Origin: Chelonoidis abingdonii | Lineage: Eukaryota; Chordata; Testudines; Testudinidae | Reading direction: 5' to 3' | Assembly (NCBI RefSeq): GCF_003597395.2 | Contig: NC_133770.1 | Coordinates: 203,713,656 to 203,777,655 of the forward strand | DNA length: 64,000 nucleotides | Part shown: positions 31,880 through 41,111 of the stretch, one piece after another | How positions within the stretch are numbered: the first letter of the stretch is position 1 | How the letters are laid out: every line of letters starts with the position of its first letter | The notes under the pieces: generated by a model | Seen by the model: the letters and a program-made list of their open reading frames with translations, nothing else | Told to the model about the DNA's origin: nothing | Database searches by the model: none | Position numbers and translations under genes: made by a program

Positions 31880-32217
31880 ATATTGGTAAAACCAATATTC
31901 CCATTGCTGAAGGAGATCTCCGCCTGTAGTTTGGTAAGAAGATCTCGTCCCAGCAATGCGACGGGGCATGAGGGGTGACAAACAAACTGGTGGGAGATCT
32001 GATGGTCTCCTACTGTGACTAAAAGGGGAAGGGTTTCTGTTAATACCACGTTCTGTCCTTCAATCCCTTGGACAATAGCATGACCCAGGGCTCTACCTGG
32101 TGGGGCTGTCTTAAGGGGGAGTAAACTCAGGGCAGCCCCGGTGTCAATCAGGGCTTCAGCTTGGTGGTGCCCTACCTTAATTTGTACCGTGGGATCCAGT
32201 CTAGCAGCTTGCGCCAC
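31864..32217 (-). pseudogene. pro: Retroviral protease, on the inverted block
   Basis: Open frame of 117 codons on the minus strand. The catalytic motif is ALIDTGAALSLLP (DTG with the following Ala), and VALLGRDLLTKLQA is the conserved C-terminal helix. The last about 10 residues run across the hairpin at 31879-31899 and into the plus-strand capsid start. In an ordinary virus it would lie downstream of nucleocapsid on the same strand as matrix. Here it keeps that relation to nucleocapsid and capsid, but all three are inverted. Confidence 0.92.
31879..31899. repeat. Perfect 9-bp hairpin at the inversion breakpoint
   Basis: AATATTGGT (31879-31887), loop AAA, ACCAATATT (31891-31899). It lies exactly where plus-strand capsid ends and inverted protease begins. 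Confidence 0.85.
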
Positions 32218-32219
32218 TA

Positions 32220-32395
32220 AGAGTGGCCGCTGGGTCCCTCGGCCTCCTCACTGGGGAGACTCGGTGTCGGAACCCCCTGTATTATAAAGAATTGGGGGTA
32301 GTATAGTCTCAGTCCCACGTCTCTGTCTCAGAAGGTGTCTGTTGGGACACTCATTCTTCCAATGCCCTTCCTGTCTGCAGAGGGCACACTGGTTT
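32220..32395 (-). pseudogene. gag: Nucleocapsid zinc knuckle and gag-pro junction, inverted
   Basis: On the minus strand a CX2CX4HX4C knuckle (CALCRQEGHWKNEC) is encoded at about 32347-32388. An in-frame stop just upstream (32395) separates it from capsid, so it is disconnected from the long capsid frame. Ser/Gly/Arg-rich residues then lead to the protease frame starting at 32217. The knuckle would bind genomic RNA. Confidence 0.82.
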
Positions 32396-33117
32396 CATCC
32401 TAAACGGGGACCCCGCGGTTTCCCTCTATCTTCTAGACCTACACCTTCACTCCGTCTCATCTGCTTTTCATCCTCTTTGCTTCCCGTTCTTAAGGCCATT
32501 GCAAGGGCCCGCGCTCCCTTTTTCCGTTCCTCCTCATCTCGTCTATCATACACCTTTAAGGCAATCTCCAACAATTCCTCTATGTTCTTTCCTGACGCCC
32601 CTTCCATCTTCTGCAATTTCCTGCGAATATCATCATAGGAGTGACCGATAAAGAGAGGGATTAATACTCGCTTCCCATTCTGATCCCCTGGGTCTAAGTC
32701 AGTGTACCTTCTATAGGTTTCATACAGCCACTCATAAAAGGCTGCTGGATTTTCTTTTCTTTCTTGCCTTATATTGTATAATTTGGCCCAATTAGGGGTT
32801 TTTCGAATACACCGCTTCATACCCTGCACTATAGCAGTGGCATAGCGCTGATGCCCCCGGAACCCCTCCTCTTTATGTGTCCACTCCGAGTCCTTCTCGG
32901 GCAATACCGTGGACACTGGAGCATGTGGATACGTCTGTGCTACCCACTCACGGGCCTTTGACAAAACCATGCGTCTTTCATCGGGGGTTAATAAAACATT
33001 CAATGCCACTTGCATATCCCCCCATGTTGGGTTATGAGCTGTTATTAACATTTCAAAAATTGCCATCAGGGAGGCTGGGTCTTCAGAAAAGGGGGAGTTC
33101 TGCTGTTTCCAGTTCAA
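32395..33117 (-). pseudogene. gag: Gag capsid (gammaretrovirus-type), inverted
   Basis: Open frame of 240 codons on the minus strand. It begins at NWKQQNSPFSEDPASL, which in related viruses follows a few residues after the VPFT stretch found on the plus strand at 31868-31879. It also holds HNPTWGDMQVALNVLLT, NPAAFYEWLYETYRRYTD (major homology region context) and DIRRKLQKMEG. It ends in a charged Lys/Glu/Arg-rich helix, as in gammaretroviral capsids. The Met is not a start codon in context. This is the largest intact reading frame of the provirus besides env. Confidence 0.93.
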
Positions 33118-33119
33118 AA

Positions 33120-33262
33120 GGTGATAGTTTTAACCCTTTTCTTGGGGCCCTTCGCAGTCGGGTTAAAACTAGGGGCAAGGCGTCTAGCCATTTTAATCCT
33201 GATTCCATGCATAGTTTGGTAAGGGTTTCTTTTAATGTTCGATTCATTCTCTCCACTTGCCT
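33120..33262 (-). pseudogene. pol: Integrase fragment, separately inverted
   Basis: About 47 codons on the minus strand: QVERMNRTLKETLT with the catalytic Glu context, then a short helix region with Trp-Leu-Asp and a final RKGLKLSPFEL. This is the end of the retroviral integrase core. It lies on the far side of capsid from protease, immediately before env, which is where integrase belongs, but flipped. The join to capsid at 33117-33125 falls in a run that fits both sequences, suggesting microhomology of a few bases. Confidence 0.85.
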
Positions 33263-34211
33263 TAATCACACAAGACGAGAGGGAGTGCAGGTAGGAGACA
33301 GCAAGTGTGAGTGGACTTGGTCCCCGGGATTTGATTGTTGGGATCCCGACTGTTTGCCATACAATTGTTCTAAATATCAAGAGCACTGGAACCAGACCCA
33401 TGTAAAATTAACTAATGATAGCTGGGTAGCCTGTTCCTGCCAGCATTATAACAATGACGGTTGCAAAGCATTAGGACAGGATGGGTTCTTTAATGACCTC
33501 CTCTTTCTCGGTTGCCAACGAGATAATACCACTACCGCAAATCATGTATTACGGTTCCATCGCTGGGCATGGCAACACTATAATGGGACCCGAACGACCC
33601 ACTTTAAACAATTTTGGTCTAATATCGATCAACCAAAGTGGGGCTGTAATTGTGTATGGAAGACAGGAGCAGGGGCATGGAAATGTGACCATTGCACTTC
33701 CGTCGGTGAATCAGTTAGTCTACACGGGCTTATGGGGCTGGGAGTCTTGCATGCATACCTGGGGCTTCTAGGTTCAACCCTCCTGCCCGGGTTTATGGGA
33801 ATTCCTGGTTTTCACCCAGGCGGGCCGGGATCGACTCCCGGAGGTCCTTTGGGGCCCGGCGACCATTTATATTTTGAGCAACCACTAACACACAACCCAT
33901 GGGCTCTCTCACCTGGAAAAGAGCCTGACCCCTGGGATGGACCCTTTGCTAATGGGACGTGGGCCTTAAAGGTCCATTACTGGATTTGTGGACAATATGC
34001 TTACCGACGCTTACCGCCAAATTGGTCAGGAATATGTTATGTAGGATATATTAGACCCCTATTTTTCTTACTATCTCTCCTACAGGGAAATACCTTAGGA
34101 AACAAAGTATATGATGATCTTATAAGGCAAACACGGTATATTGATTCTAGTTTGACCGCCGGAAGCTCCCAAAATGAGGAACACAGGAGTGGCCTCCTGA
34201 AAGAATCATAG
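33263..34211 (+). pseudogene. env: Envelope surface subunit, 5'-truncated
   Basis: Plus-strand open frame; only the part from about 33263 is env, since upstream residues in the frame are antisense to capsid and integrase. It is Cys- and Trp-rich (CEWTWSPGFDCWDPDC, WGCNCVWKTGAGAWKCDHC) with at least six N-glycosylation sequons. There is a Pro/Gly-rich hinge near two thirds of the way (GFHPGGPGSTPGGPLGPG), and near the end a CYVGYIRPLFFLL stretch typical of gammaretroviral-type surface proteins. The signal peptide and true start are missing. A frame change near 34190 separates it from the transmembrane part. Confidence 0.87.
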
Positions 34212-34770
34212 CACATTATGGATCAGCCACTTGGAATCCTGATGAGCTAGTAACGGGGGCTAGGGAACCTATTTATAGCTTGAATCGGATAATAAGACTG
34301 CAGGCTGTTTTGGAGATAATAACCAACCAAACTGCCACAGCACTCGATATTTTAGCCGATCAGGCGACACAAATGAGAACCGCAATTTACCAACACCATA
34401 TAGCCCTTGATTATTTGCTAGCAGAGGAAGGAGGGTTGTGTGCGAAATTAAATTAGTCTAATTGTTGCTTGCAAATAGACAATAATGGAAAGGCAGTCAA
34501 ACAGTTAATGAAGGAAATGAGAAAGTTAGCCCATGTCCCAGTCCAAACATGGCAGGGGTGGAACTCAGACTGGCTTACTTCCTGGTTGCCGCAAAAGGAG
34601 TGGCTACGGCAGGGCTTCATCTTCATTGTATGTATTCTTATGGCCTGTTAGCTTTAGCTTGCCTTGTTCCATATGTAATCGCAACAATTCGACGAATGAC
34701 TAATCAAATTATCAATCAGCGAATCATGGTATTATTCCAGCCAGTAAAAGCTGAAGATTGGGGATACTGA
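34212..34770 (+). pseudogene. env: Envelope transmembrane subunit, broken
   Basis: Three open pieces. The first (to 34453) has an N-terminal heptad region with [12 protein letters not shown] and a [16 protein letters not shown] stretch. After it, Cys and a Cys-Cys pair are separated by seven codons, one of which is an in-frame TAG (34454-34456). The second (34469-34651) has VPVQTWQGW followed by the start of a membrane span (FIFIVCILMA). The third (34549-34770) contains the rest of the span and a short cytoplasmic tail ending EDWGY. No basic furin-type cleavage motif was seen between the subunits. Fusion function is lost. Confidence 0.87.
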
Positions 34771-34790
34771 AGCTCTCAAAATGCTTTCAT

Positions 34791-34801
34791 AAAAAGGGGG
34801 G
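34791..34801 (+). other. Polypurine tract of the endogenous retrovirus
   Basis: AAAAAGGGGGG ends two bases before the 3' LTR (34804). Confidence 0.85.
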
Positions 34802-34803
34802 AT

Positions 34804-35211
34804 TGATGGATAAAATAATAATTCATGCTGTGCTTGTGAAATGATCCCCTGACCTGCTTTCATAACCTATGTCAAACATTGCTAAGTACTTTGGTCACAA
34901 AGAACAACGTGGAATGTTTAAAGTGTATCAACAGGCAAATAGACCTCTGTACAGATAAATATACCTATGTACCCCACGTCTGCAAACCCATGGAAAATCT
35001 ACTGTATCACTGTGGTCTGATATGACGTAAAGAATGGTATATATATGTACTAACTGCTATACCTCGGTGTGTCACTCCTCTGGCATTAGTCGGGGAGGGC
35101 ACCCGTCCAGCTGGTCATCTAATAAAGGTCTGTATAAAACTCTGTCTTGATCTCTGTGCCTCCTTGGAGTAATTGACTCGCTCCGGGGAGAACGAGCCCA
35201 TTTGGCTAACA
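34804..35211 (+). repeat. 3' LTR of the endogenous retrovirus
   Basis: 408 bp, same ends as the 5' LTR. By eye seven single-base differences from 30056-30463, all substitutions; TATA and AATAAA are preserved. Confidence 0.95.
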
Positions 35212-35230
35212 ACTATACTATACTATACTA

Positions 35231-36330
35231 ATTCTTGTAAAATCAAATAAATCCAGTTTCAGTTAACTCATTGTGGTAAACTTTGTGAAGAAAATACTAC
35301 TACAATTGGTCCAACTTAGTAAACAACTCAGCAAAAGGGATCCCTGTTTAAGGAGGGACTTGGTTCCAGGTGCTGCTGCAGCCAGAGGGAGTTCATGGCA
35401 GCATGGCTCAATTCTACCAGGAAGCAGTGCAACAACCAGGGGCCAGAACTTTTGTGGTGGAGCAGAATTACTCTAATCACTTGTGCCTCTCTTGGGATAT
35501 ACAAGGTCCTGAATGGGATCTGTGACATATTCAATGGAGGGCTGGGGTCAATCCCTGGCAGAAAAAATGTGGAAGGGGATCTCCTCTGGAAGGGGATTCT
35601 TCAGGAGATTCCATCGTCCTGAGCCCATTCCCCTGGGTTTTCGCCTGTGGAATCAATTGAAAGAGTGATGGATTTTGCGTATGTTCTCTTTCTGACACAA
35701 TGCTCTCCATAATAGGAATACTGAGTGCACTATTTAGAAAAAAGAAAGATTTATCTTTGGAAAGGCATGACTACACTATAATGTTCAGATTCTTTTCATT
35801 AAGAAGGTTATTCACCATTTCCACAAAATTTTCACACATTTACTAAGTCTACACTTTTCCCAAAGCAATTATGTTTTGTTGTGATTCATTAAACTCCTAT
35901 CCTCATTCAAAAAGGATTCCACAATATGGCAATGCAGAGTCAAAGATGGAGGAGGAAAAGCATGAATAGTACATGAATGCACAAAATCCATCATTAAAAA
36001 ACAATGTTAAAAAAACAACAACAGATAATGAAATTGATTGTCAAGATTACCAAGGGAAGAGGTCTTATTTGTCACAAGGGAAGTTACAGCATGTGGTGGA
36101 TACTTAAAACAATTATCTTATATATAAGGAAATGAGATTGTTGTGTTATTCATCCACTGATCATGCGTATTGTATGCACACCTTTTGGCTAAAGATAATT
36201 GACCAGCTTATGGTTTCTGGATTAATTTTAATACTTGTTGCTTATAATAGTTTTAACGGGGGAGGTAGGATTTGGCTGTGTGGGTGTCATTACCAACAGA
36301 AAGGCAAAAAGGCAAATATTTATATTCAAC
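35231..36330. other. No gene seen
   Basis: AT-rich DNA without recognisable domain. Short poly-A runs occur near 35995-36020. The region 36235-36330 may already be diverged CR1, but I could not anchor it. Confidence 0.4.
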
Positions 36331-38140
36331 ACAAGGGCTGAGAGATTGCACTGGGATAGTGTATCTCAGATGAGCACAATGGCCATAATCCAAAACACAA
36401 TTGCTAAACAAACTAAAAGAGGTGGTTAGAGGCAAAAAAGGCATCCTTCAAAATTGGAAGTCAAATCCTACTGAGGAAACTAGAAAGGAACATAAACTCT
36501 GGCAAGTCAAGTTTACAAGTATAATTAGGTAGGCCAAAAAAGAATTTCAAGAAGAACTAGCAAAAGACACAAAAACTTAGAGCAAACATTTTAAGTATAT
36601 CAGAAGTAGGAAGACTGCCAAACAGTCACTGGGGCCACTGAATGATCAAGGTGCAAAAGGAATACTCAGGAAAGACAAAGTTGTTGAGGAGAAACTCAAT
36701 GAATTCTTTGCCTCGATCTGCACTGCAAAGTATATGAGGAGATTTTCACATCCGAGCCATTCTTTTTAGGTGAAAAATCTGAGGAATTGTCACAGATTGA
36801 AGTGTCACTAGAGGAGGTTTTGGAATTAATTGATAAACTTAACAGTCACAAGTCACCAGGACCAGATGGCATTCATCCAAGAGCTCTGAAAGAACTCAGA
36901 TTTGAAACTGAAAAACAACTAACTATGTTATATAACTTATCGCTAAAATTAGCCTCTGTATAAGATGACTGGATGATAGTTAATGTAACAGCAATTTTTG
37001 AAAAAAGCTGTAGAGGCAATCCTGGCAATTACAGACCAATAAGCCAAACTCCAGTACTAGACAAATTTGTTGAAACTATAGTAAAGAATGAAATTATCAG
37101 ACACACTGATGAAGATAAAATGTTGGTGAAGAGTCAACACAGCTTTTGTGAAAGGAAATCATGCTTCGTCAATCTATTAGAATTCTTTTAGGTGGTCAAC
37201 AAACATACAGGCAAGGGTAATCCAGTGGATATAGTGTGCTTGAACTTTCAGAAAACCTTTGACGAGTTCCCTTATCAAAGGCTCTCAAGCAAAGTAAGCA
37301 GTCATGGGATAAGAGGGAAGATCCTTTCATGGATCAGTGACTGGCTAAAAGATAGAAAACAAAGGGTAGAAATAAATGGTCCATTTTCAGAATGGAGAGA
37401 GGCAAATAGTGCCCCAAGGATCTGTATTGGGACCAGTGATATTCAACCTACTCAGACAATTTGGAAAAAGGGTAAACAGTGAGATTACCAAATTTGCAGA
37501 CAACACAAAATTACTCAAAATAGTTATGTCCAAAGCTGACTGAGAGGAGTTACAAAGGGATCTCACAAAACTGGGTGACTGGACTACAAAATGGCAGATG
37601 AAATTCAATGTTGATAAATGCAAAATAATGCACATTGGAAAACAAATCCCAAGTATACATACAAAACGATAGGATCTATATTAACTGTTACCACTCAAGA
37701 GATCTTGGAGTCATCATAGGTAAATCTCTAAAAACATCTGGTCAGTGTTCATTGGCAGTCGAAAAAGCTAACAAATGTTAGGAATGAATAGGAAAGGTAT
37801 AAATAATAAAACAGAAAATATCATAATGCCACTATATAAGTCCATGGCATGTCCACACCTTGAACACTGTGTGCAGTTTTGATCAAACCATCTCCAAAAA
37901 TGTATTAGAACTGGAAAAAGTACAAGGAAGGAAAACAAAAATGATTAAGGGATGGAACCCTGGGTGTCCCTAAGTCTCTGACTGCCAGAAGCTGCGACTG
38001 GATGATTGGATGGATCACTCAGTAATTGTCCTGTTCTGTTCATTCTCTCTGAAGCTTCTGGCACCAGCCACTGTCAGAGGACAGGATACTGGGCTAGACA
38101 GATCACTGGTCTCACCCAATATGGCCATTCTCACGTACAC
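36330..38140 (+). mobile_element. CR1-type LINE fragment, plus strand
   Basis: 5'-truncated CR1 in plus orientation. It starts in the segment upstream of RT (KEFQEELAKDTK-like residues in broken frames), passes through RT (36830-37500) and the C-terminal region (37700-37960), and ends in the CR1 3' tail (about 37990-38137), where CACTGTCAGAGGACAGGATA and TGGGCTAGACAG are clear. Many frameshifts. No target duplication found. Confidence 0.88.
36973..37482 (+). pseudogene. CR1 reverse transcriptase remnant
   Basis: Two adjacent open pieces. 36973-37191 has NYRPISQTPVLDKFVETIV (start of the RT fingers, NYRPIS motif) and SQHSFCERKSC. 37192-37482 has VDIVCLNFQKTFDEFPYQRL, the catalytic D/F-K-F region, and ISDWLKDRKQRVEINGPFSEW. 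A stop separates the two. The YxDD box should lie near 37480-37510 (ADNTK-like in another frame). It is nonfunctional. Confidence 0.85.
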
Positions 38141-40376
38141 CAGGAAATGAGAGAGATTCTCGTTGACTTAGAGTCAGGCCCAACATCTACCAGAATCCAG
38201 GGGAAAGCAGCCACTACACAACCCTTAGAGAGGTTTTAATGCACCCTCCCACTACTTCTGCTAGGACCCATTGGCTGGTATGAATGTACGGACCTCTCCC
38301 TACCTACCCTTTGGAAGCATGGGCTGCTTCTCTAGCCTGAAGTGGGGCTTATAGACTGCCACTTTGTCCACTGCTTGCAATACATGAAACAGGAATGTGT
38401 GTGTGTGTGTATTACCTTTCATTCTGCATCCATCTGGGACTGAAAAAAGTTGAACCTGCACTGTATATTAGGTCAGTATTTAAATATCCTTCAATTTCTT
38501 ATACTATTTCTATAAACTGTAGATTAAATAAATATGTAGGTTTATATATAGATATATTGTAGGTTAGTACTGATGAGCTAAGAATTCATCAGATTAAAGC
38601 CCTTTCATAAGAATGAAACTCCTGGGGATAACCTTCCCTAATACTGCTCATCAGCATTGTACAATTTTGAAAAGTTATAAACTGCACATTGATAAAAGCA
38701 CCATGTAAAGAGATACACACAAGAAGCCAATTCCAGTGCACATCATCTTCCCATTCTGTTGGCCCTGTTCAAAATCCAGAAAAGATGCTAATATATTCAG
38801 GAGCACCATCTATTGGCAATGTATCTATTAGCTAACTATTTGCATTGCTAGAGACAGACCTCATTTATACAGCACTCCCATAAAACACATCAATTTGCCA
38901 ACAATGTGGAAACTTGATAGCCTTTTCACTGGTTTCCATTAACCTCTTGCCAAAATGTTCAGTTGTTTTACAAAGTGATTATTTTCTTTCCTTCTCTTTC
39001 TTTCTAGTCTAATGACCATGCTGCACTTGTGATTTATTTTTTCACCTTCTCTAAGATCCATAAATCTTTCTACAATAAAAAGGGGGAGCTTTGTTTCTGG
39101 TGCAATACTCTTTCTTTTTCATACTCAGCTCTAGTTTCAGGGTTCTTATGCTCAGTGTGTAAAACTCACACTGCAGAGGCCCAGCACAAAGCTTATCCAT
39201 CACTGAAATCCCATTTAAGCCTCTCTGTATTGTCAGCCCATTCTGTACTTTAGAAGAATAAGTTTAAACAAATAAGGCAAGAAGAAAAATTATAAGGCTT
39301 GAATCACATTTTTTGCCCTGAAGGAAAAAAAGGTTTGTCTGACTCCCACCTTGGGATGCTAAGAACTCCCACATTTTCCCTTGGTTTGATCACTCGAAGA
39401 CACCCTTCACTATGGTGAAACCTCCACATAATGGGCAGGGAATGGATACAGATTTTTCTGAAGGGGAACACTCACTATCGGTGTTGCCTAGTTGTCAGGT
39501 GAGGGTGCATCAAGTTGTCTCCCTCCTTGATGAACTCCCCTTTACAGTTATATCCTATCATCTGGGGTCTCTCTCTTCTTTTTGTGGCTTAACCCCTATC
39601 CCCTAACTGGCTGGGTCACACATCCCTGTCCACTCCTTTCAGGGAATATACACCAAAAGAAAACCGATCACAGAGAAGCATTTCAGCAGCTACAAGTCCT
39701 TCAGGGCTTGCACTCTTAGTTTGTGGACTTCAGGTCTAGGCCCTTGCACATTCAGGGTTTGTATAAACAATAATGTAAGCCTAAGGTTAGTGGGACTTGA
39801 GTCAGCTGACCCACGTCAGGGAACCCTATGCTTGAGCGTCCACATTGCATTTTAAGCCTAAGTTAAGGATTGATTGTCTGACCTATGCTCTAAACTGGGG
39901 CTCTAGCATCTACACTGCAGTGCAGTCATAGATCTGAGTCAAAGTAACCCCATCTCAGAGCACCACCCCACCCAATGTCAAGCCCTAGAAAGGTGTTGCA
40001 CTGTGGGAAAACTCTACTGCCCACCCTGTGTCCTAACTGTGACAGTGCCCATAAGGAGCACATGAGCACATAAACTGCATAACTAGCTCCTTTGGTGGCT
40101 GTCTCAGTAGAATGAGTGCAGTTTGAGAAGGCTTTATACTGAACTACCATCTAATCTGGGAATTGGACTTTCCACCTCTAGGCCTAGTTCCATGGCAGGA
40201 AGATGCTCATGTGCACCTGTTCTGAGAATAATGGGGACATCAGTCTCCAGGGCTGTCAGACTACTACAATGAAACTTTGCAGTTCTTCATTCTGAAAATA
40301 GAGTGTTGGATGAAGGTCATTTCGTTTGCTTGGTTTTTTTTAATTTGTTTTTTCTGTTTGTTTTGAAGTTTGGCAA
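38141..40376. other. No gene seen; short simple repeats and MITE-like remnants
   Basis: A short TG run is at about 38397-38412 and a polypyrimidine run at 38981-39006. About 39760-39960 has MITE-like wording (CACATTGCATTTTAAGCC and CATCTACACTGCAGTGCAG) seen in turtle DNA; its ends are not resolved. No reading frame has recognisable domains. Confidence 0.4.
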
Positions 40377-40380
40377 AAAT

Positions 40381-41111
40381 TTAGATTTTAGAGGATAAAC
40401 ACACACACCCCAGCCTGGCTGCTGCTGGCTGAGGAGAGGTGAAGTGCATCCTCAGGGCTTGGGGTACAGTGCACCCCAAAGCCTCCTGGGGATCCCAGCT
40501 CTCGGCCTCTGCCATACCCCATAAGGCAAGGATAAAAATCGCTGTGTGGCTGCAGGGAAGTTTTAGGGCCAGCTCCTGCAGAGCATGGACTAAGTGGCAG
40601 CCCTGCAGGAAGGAGAAATGGCAGAGCTCCCAGCTCAGCACAGCCAGAGGAGGGATGACCCCCAACACCCTCTCCACTTCCCCTCCCTACAGGGCAGCTG
40701 CTTGGTCCACACTATGCTCTCTGGCTCCCTCCACCCTCCCTGGGGGTGTATGTTCAGGGTTACCCAGGCTGCGTGTACTGTCAGGGTGGCAAGTGGGAAC
40801 AAGCCCCAAAACTGGGGCTGATTCCCATTTACTGTCCTGACAGCCCAAGTGCTTCTGCACATGCAGCCCCAAGAGGGGCAGGGGAAAGCCGGGAGCAAGG
40901 GCTAGAGAGCAGAGAGGGTGCCAAGCAGCTGCCTTGCAGGAAGGGGGAGTGGCAGGACTCCTGGCTCAGCACAACTGGGGGCTGCCTCCCACCTGTCAGT
41001 ATTGCTCCCTGCCCTGGGCAAGCTCTGCACAGCAGTGGGGAGGAGATGAAACTGGAACTGCTGCTACCACAAGAGGAGCAGGAATGGAGAGCATGCTCAG
41101 CTAGGCAGTAA
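40381..41111. repeat. GC-rich unclassified repeat with hairpin and internal duplication
   Basis: GC-rich island in AT-rich surroundings. A block of about 55 bp at about 40594-40650 (GCAGCCCTGCAGGAAGGAG...CAGCTCAGCACAGCC) recurs diverged at about 40929-40980. Between them lies a 30-bp-arm imperfect hairpin (40778-40807 and 40814-40843, 6-bp loop). Overlapping open frames on both strands have no domain and are composition effects. Confidence 0.5.

Larger units (their letters stand above)
30056..35211 (+). mobile_element. Rearranged gammaretrovirus-like endogenous retrovirus
   Basis: A 5156-bp provirus with two 408-bp LTRs differing by seven substitutions by my count (about 98% identical). From left: LTR, primer-binding site, leader with splice donor, matrix (+), start of capsid (+), then an inverted block carrying protease, nucleocapsid and capsid on the minus strand, a short inverted integrase fragment, then envelope surface and transmembrane parts (+), polypurine tract, LTR. 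RT, RNase H and most of integrase are absent. Gag and env each contain further frame breaks. It cannot encode its own replication. Confidence 0.92.

Noticed and set aside
32877..33262. The plus-strand env frame appears to start at 32877, suggesting a long env leader
   Set aside because: That part is the exact antisense of capsid and integrase coding sequence; genuine env similarity starts only after about 33263.
38981..39253. Polypyrimidine tract plus TTTCTAG followed by an open frame, looking like an intron acceptor and exon
   Set aside because: The frame has no recognisable domain and no donor-bounded exon could be defined; such tracts are common by chance.
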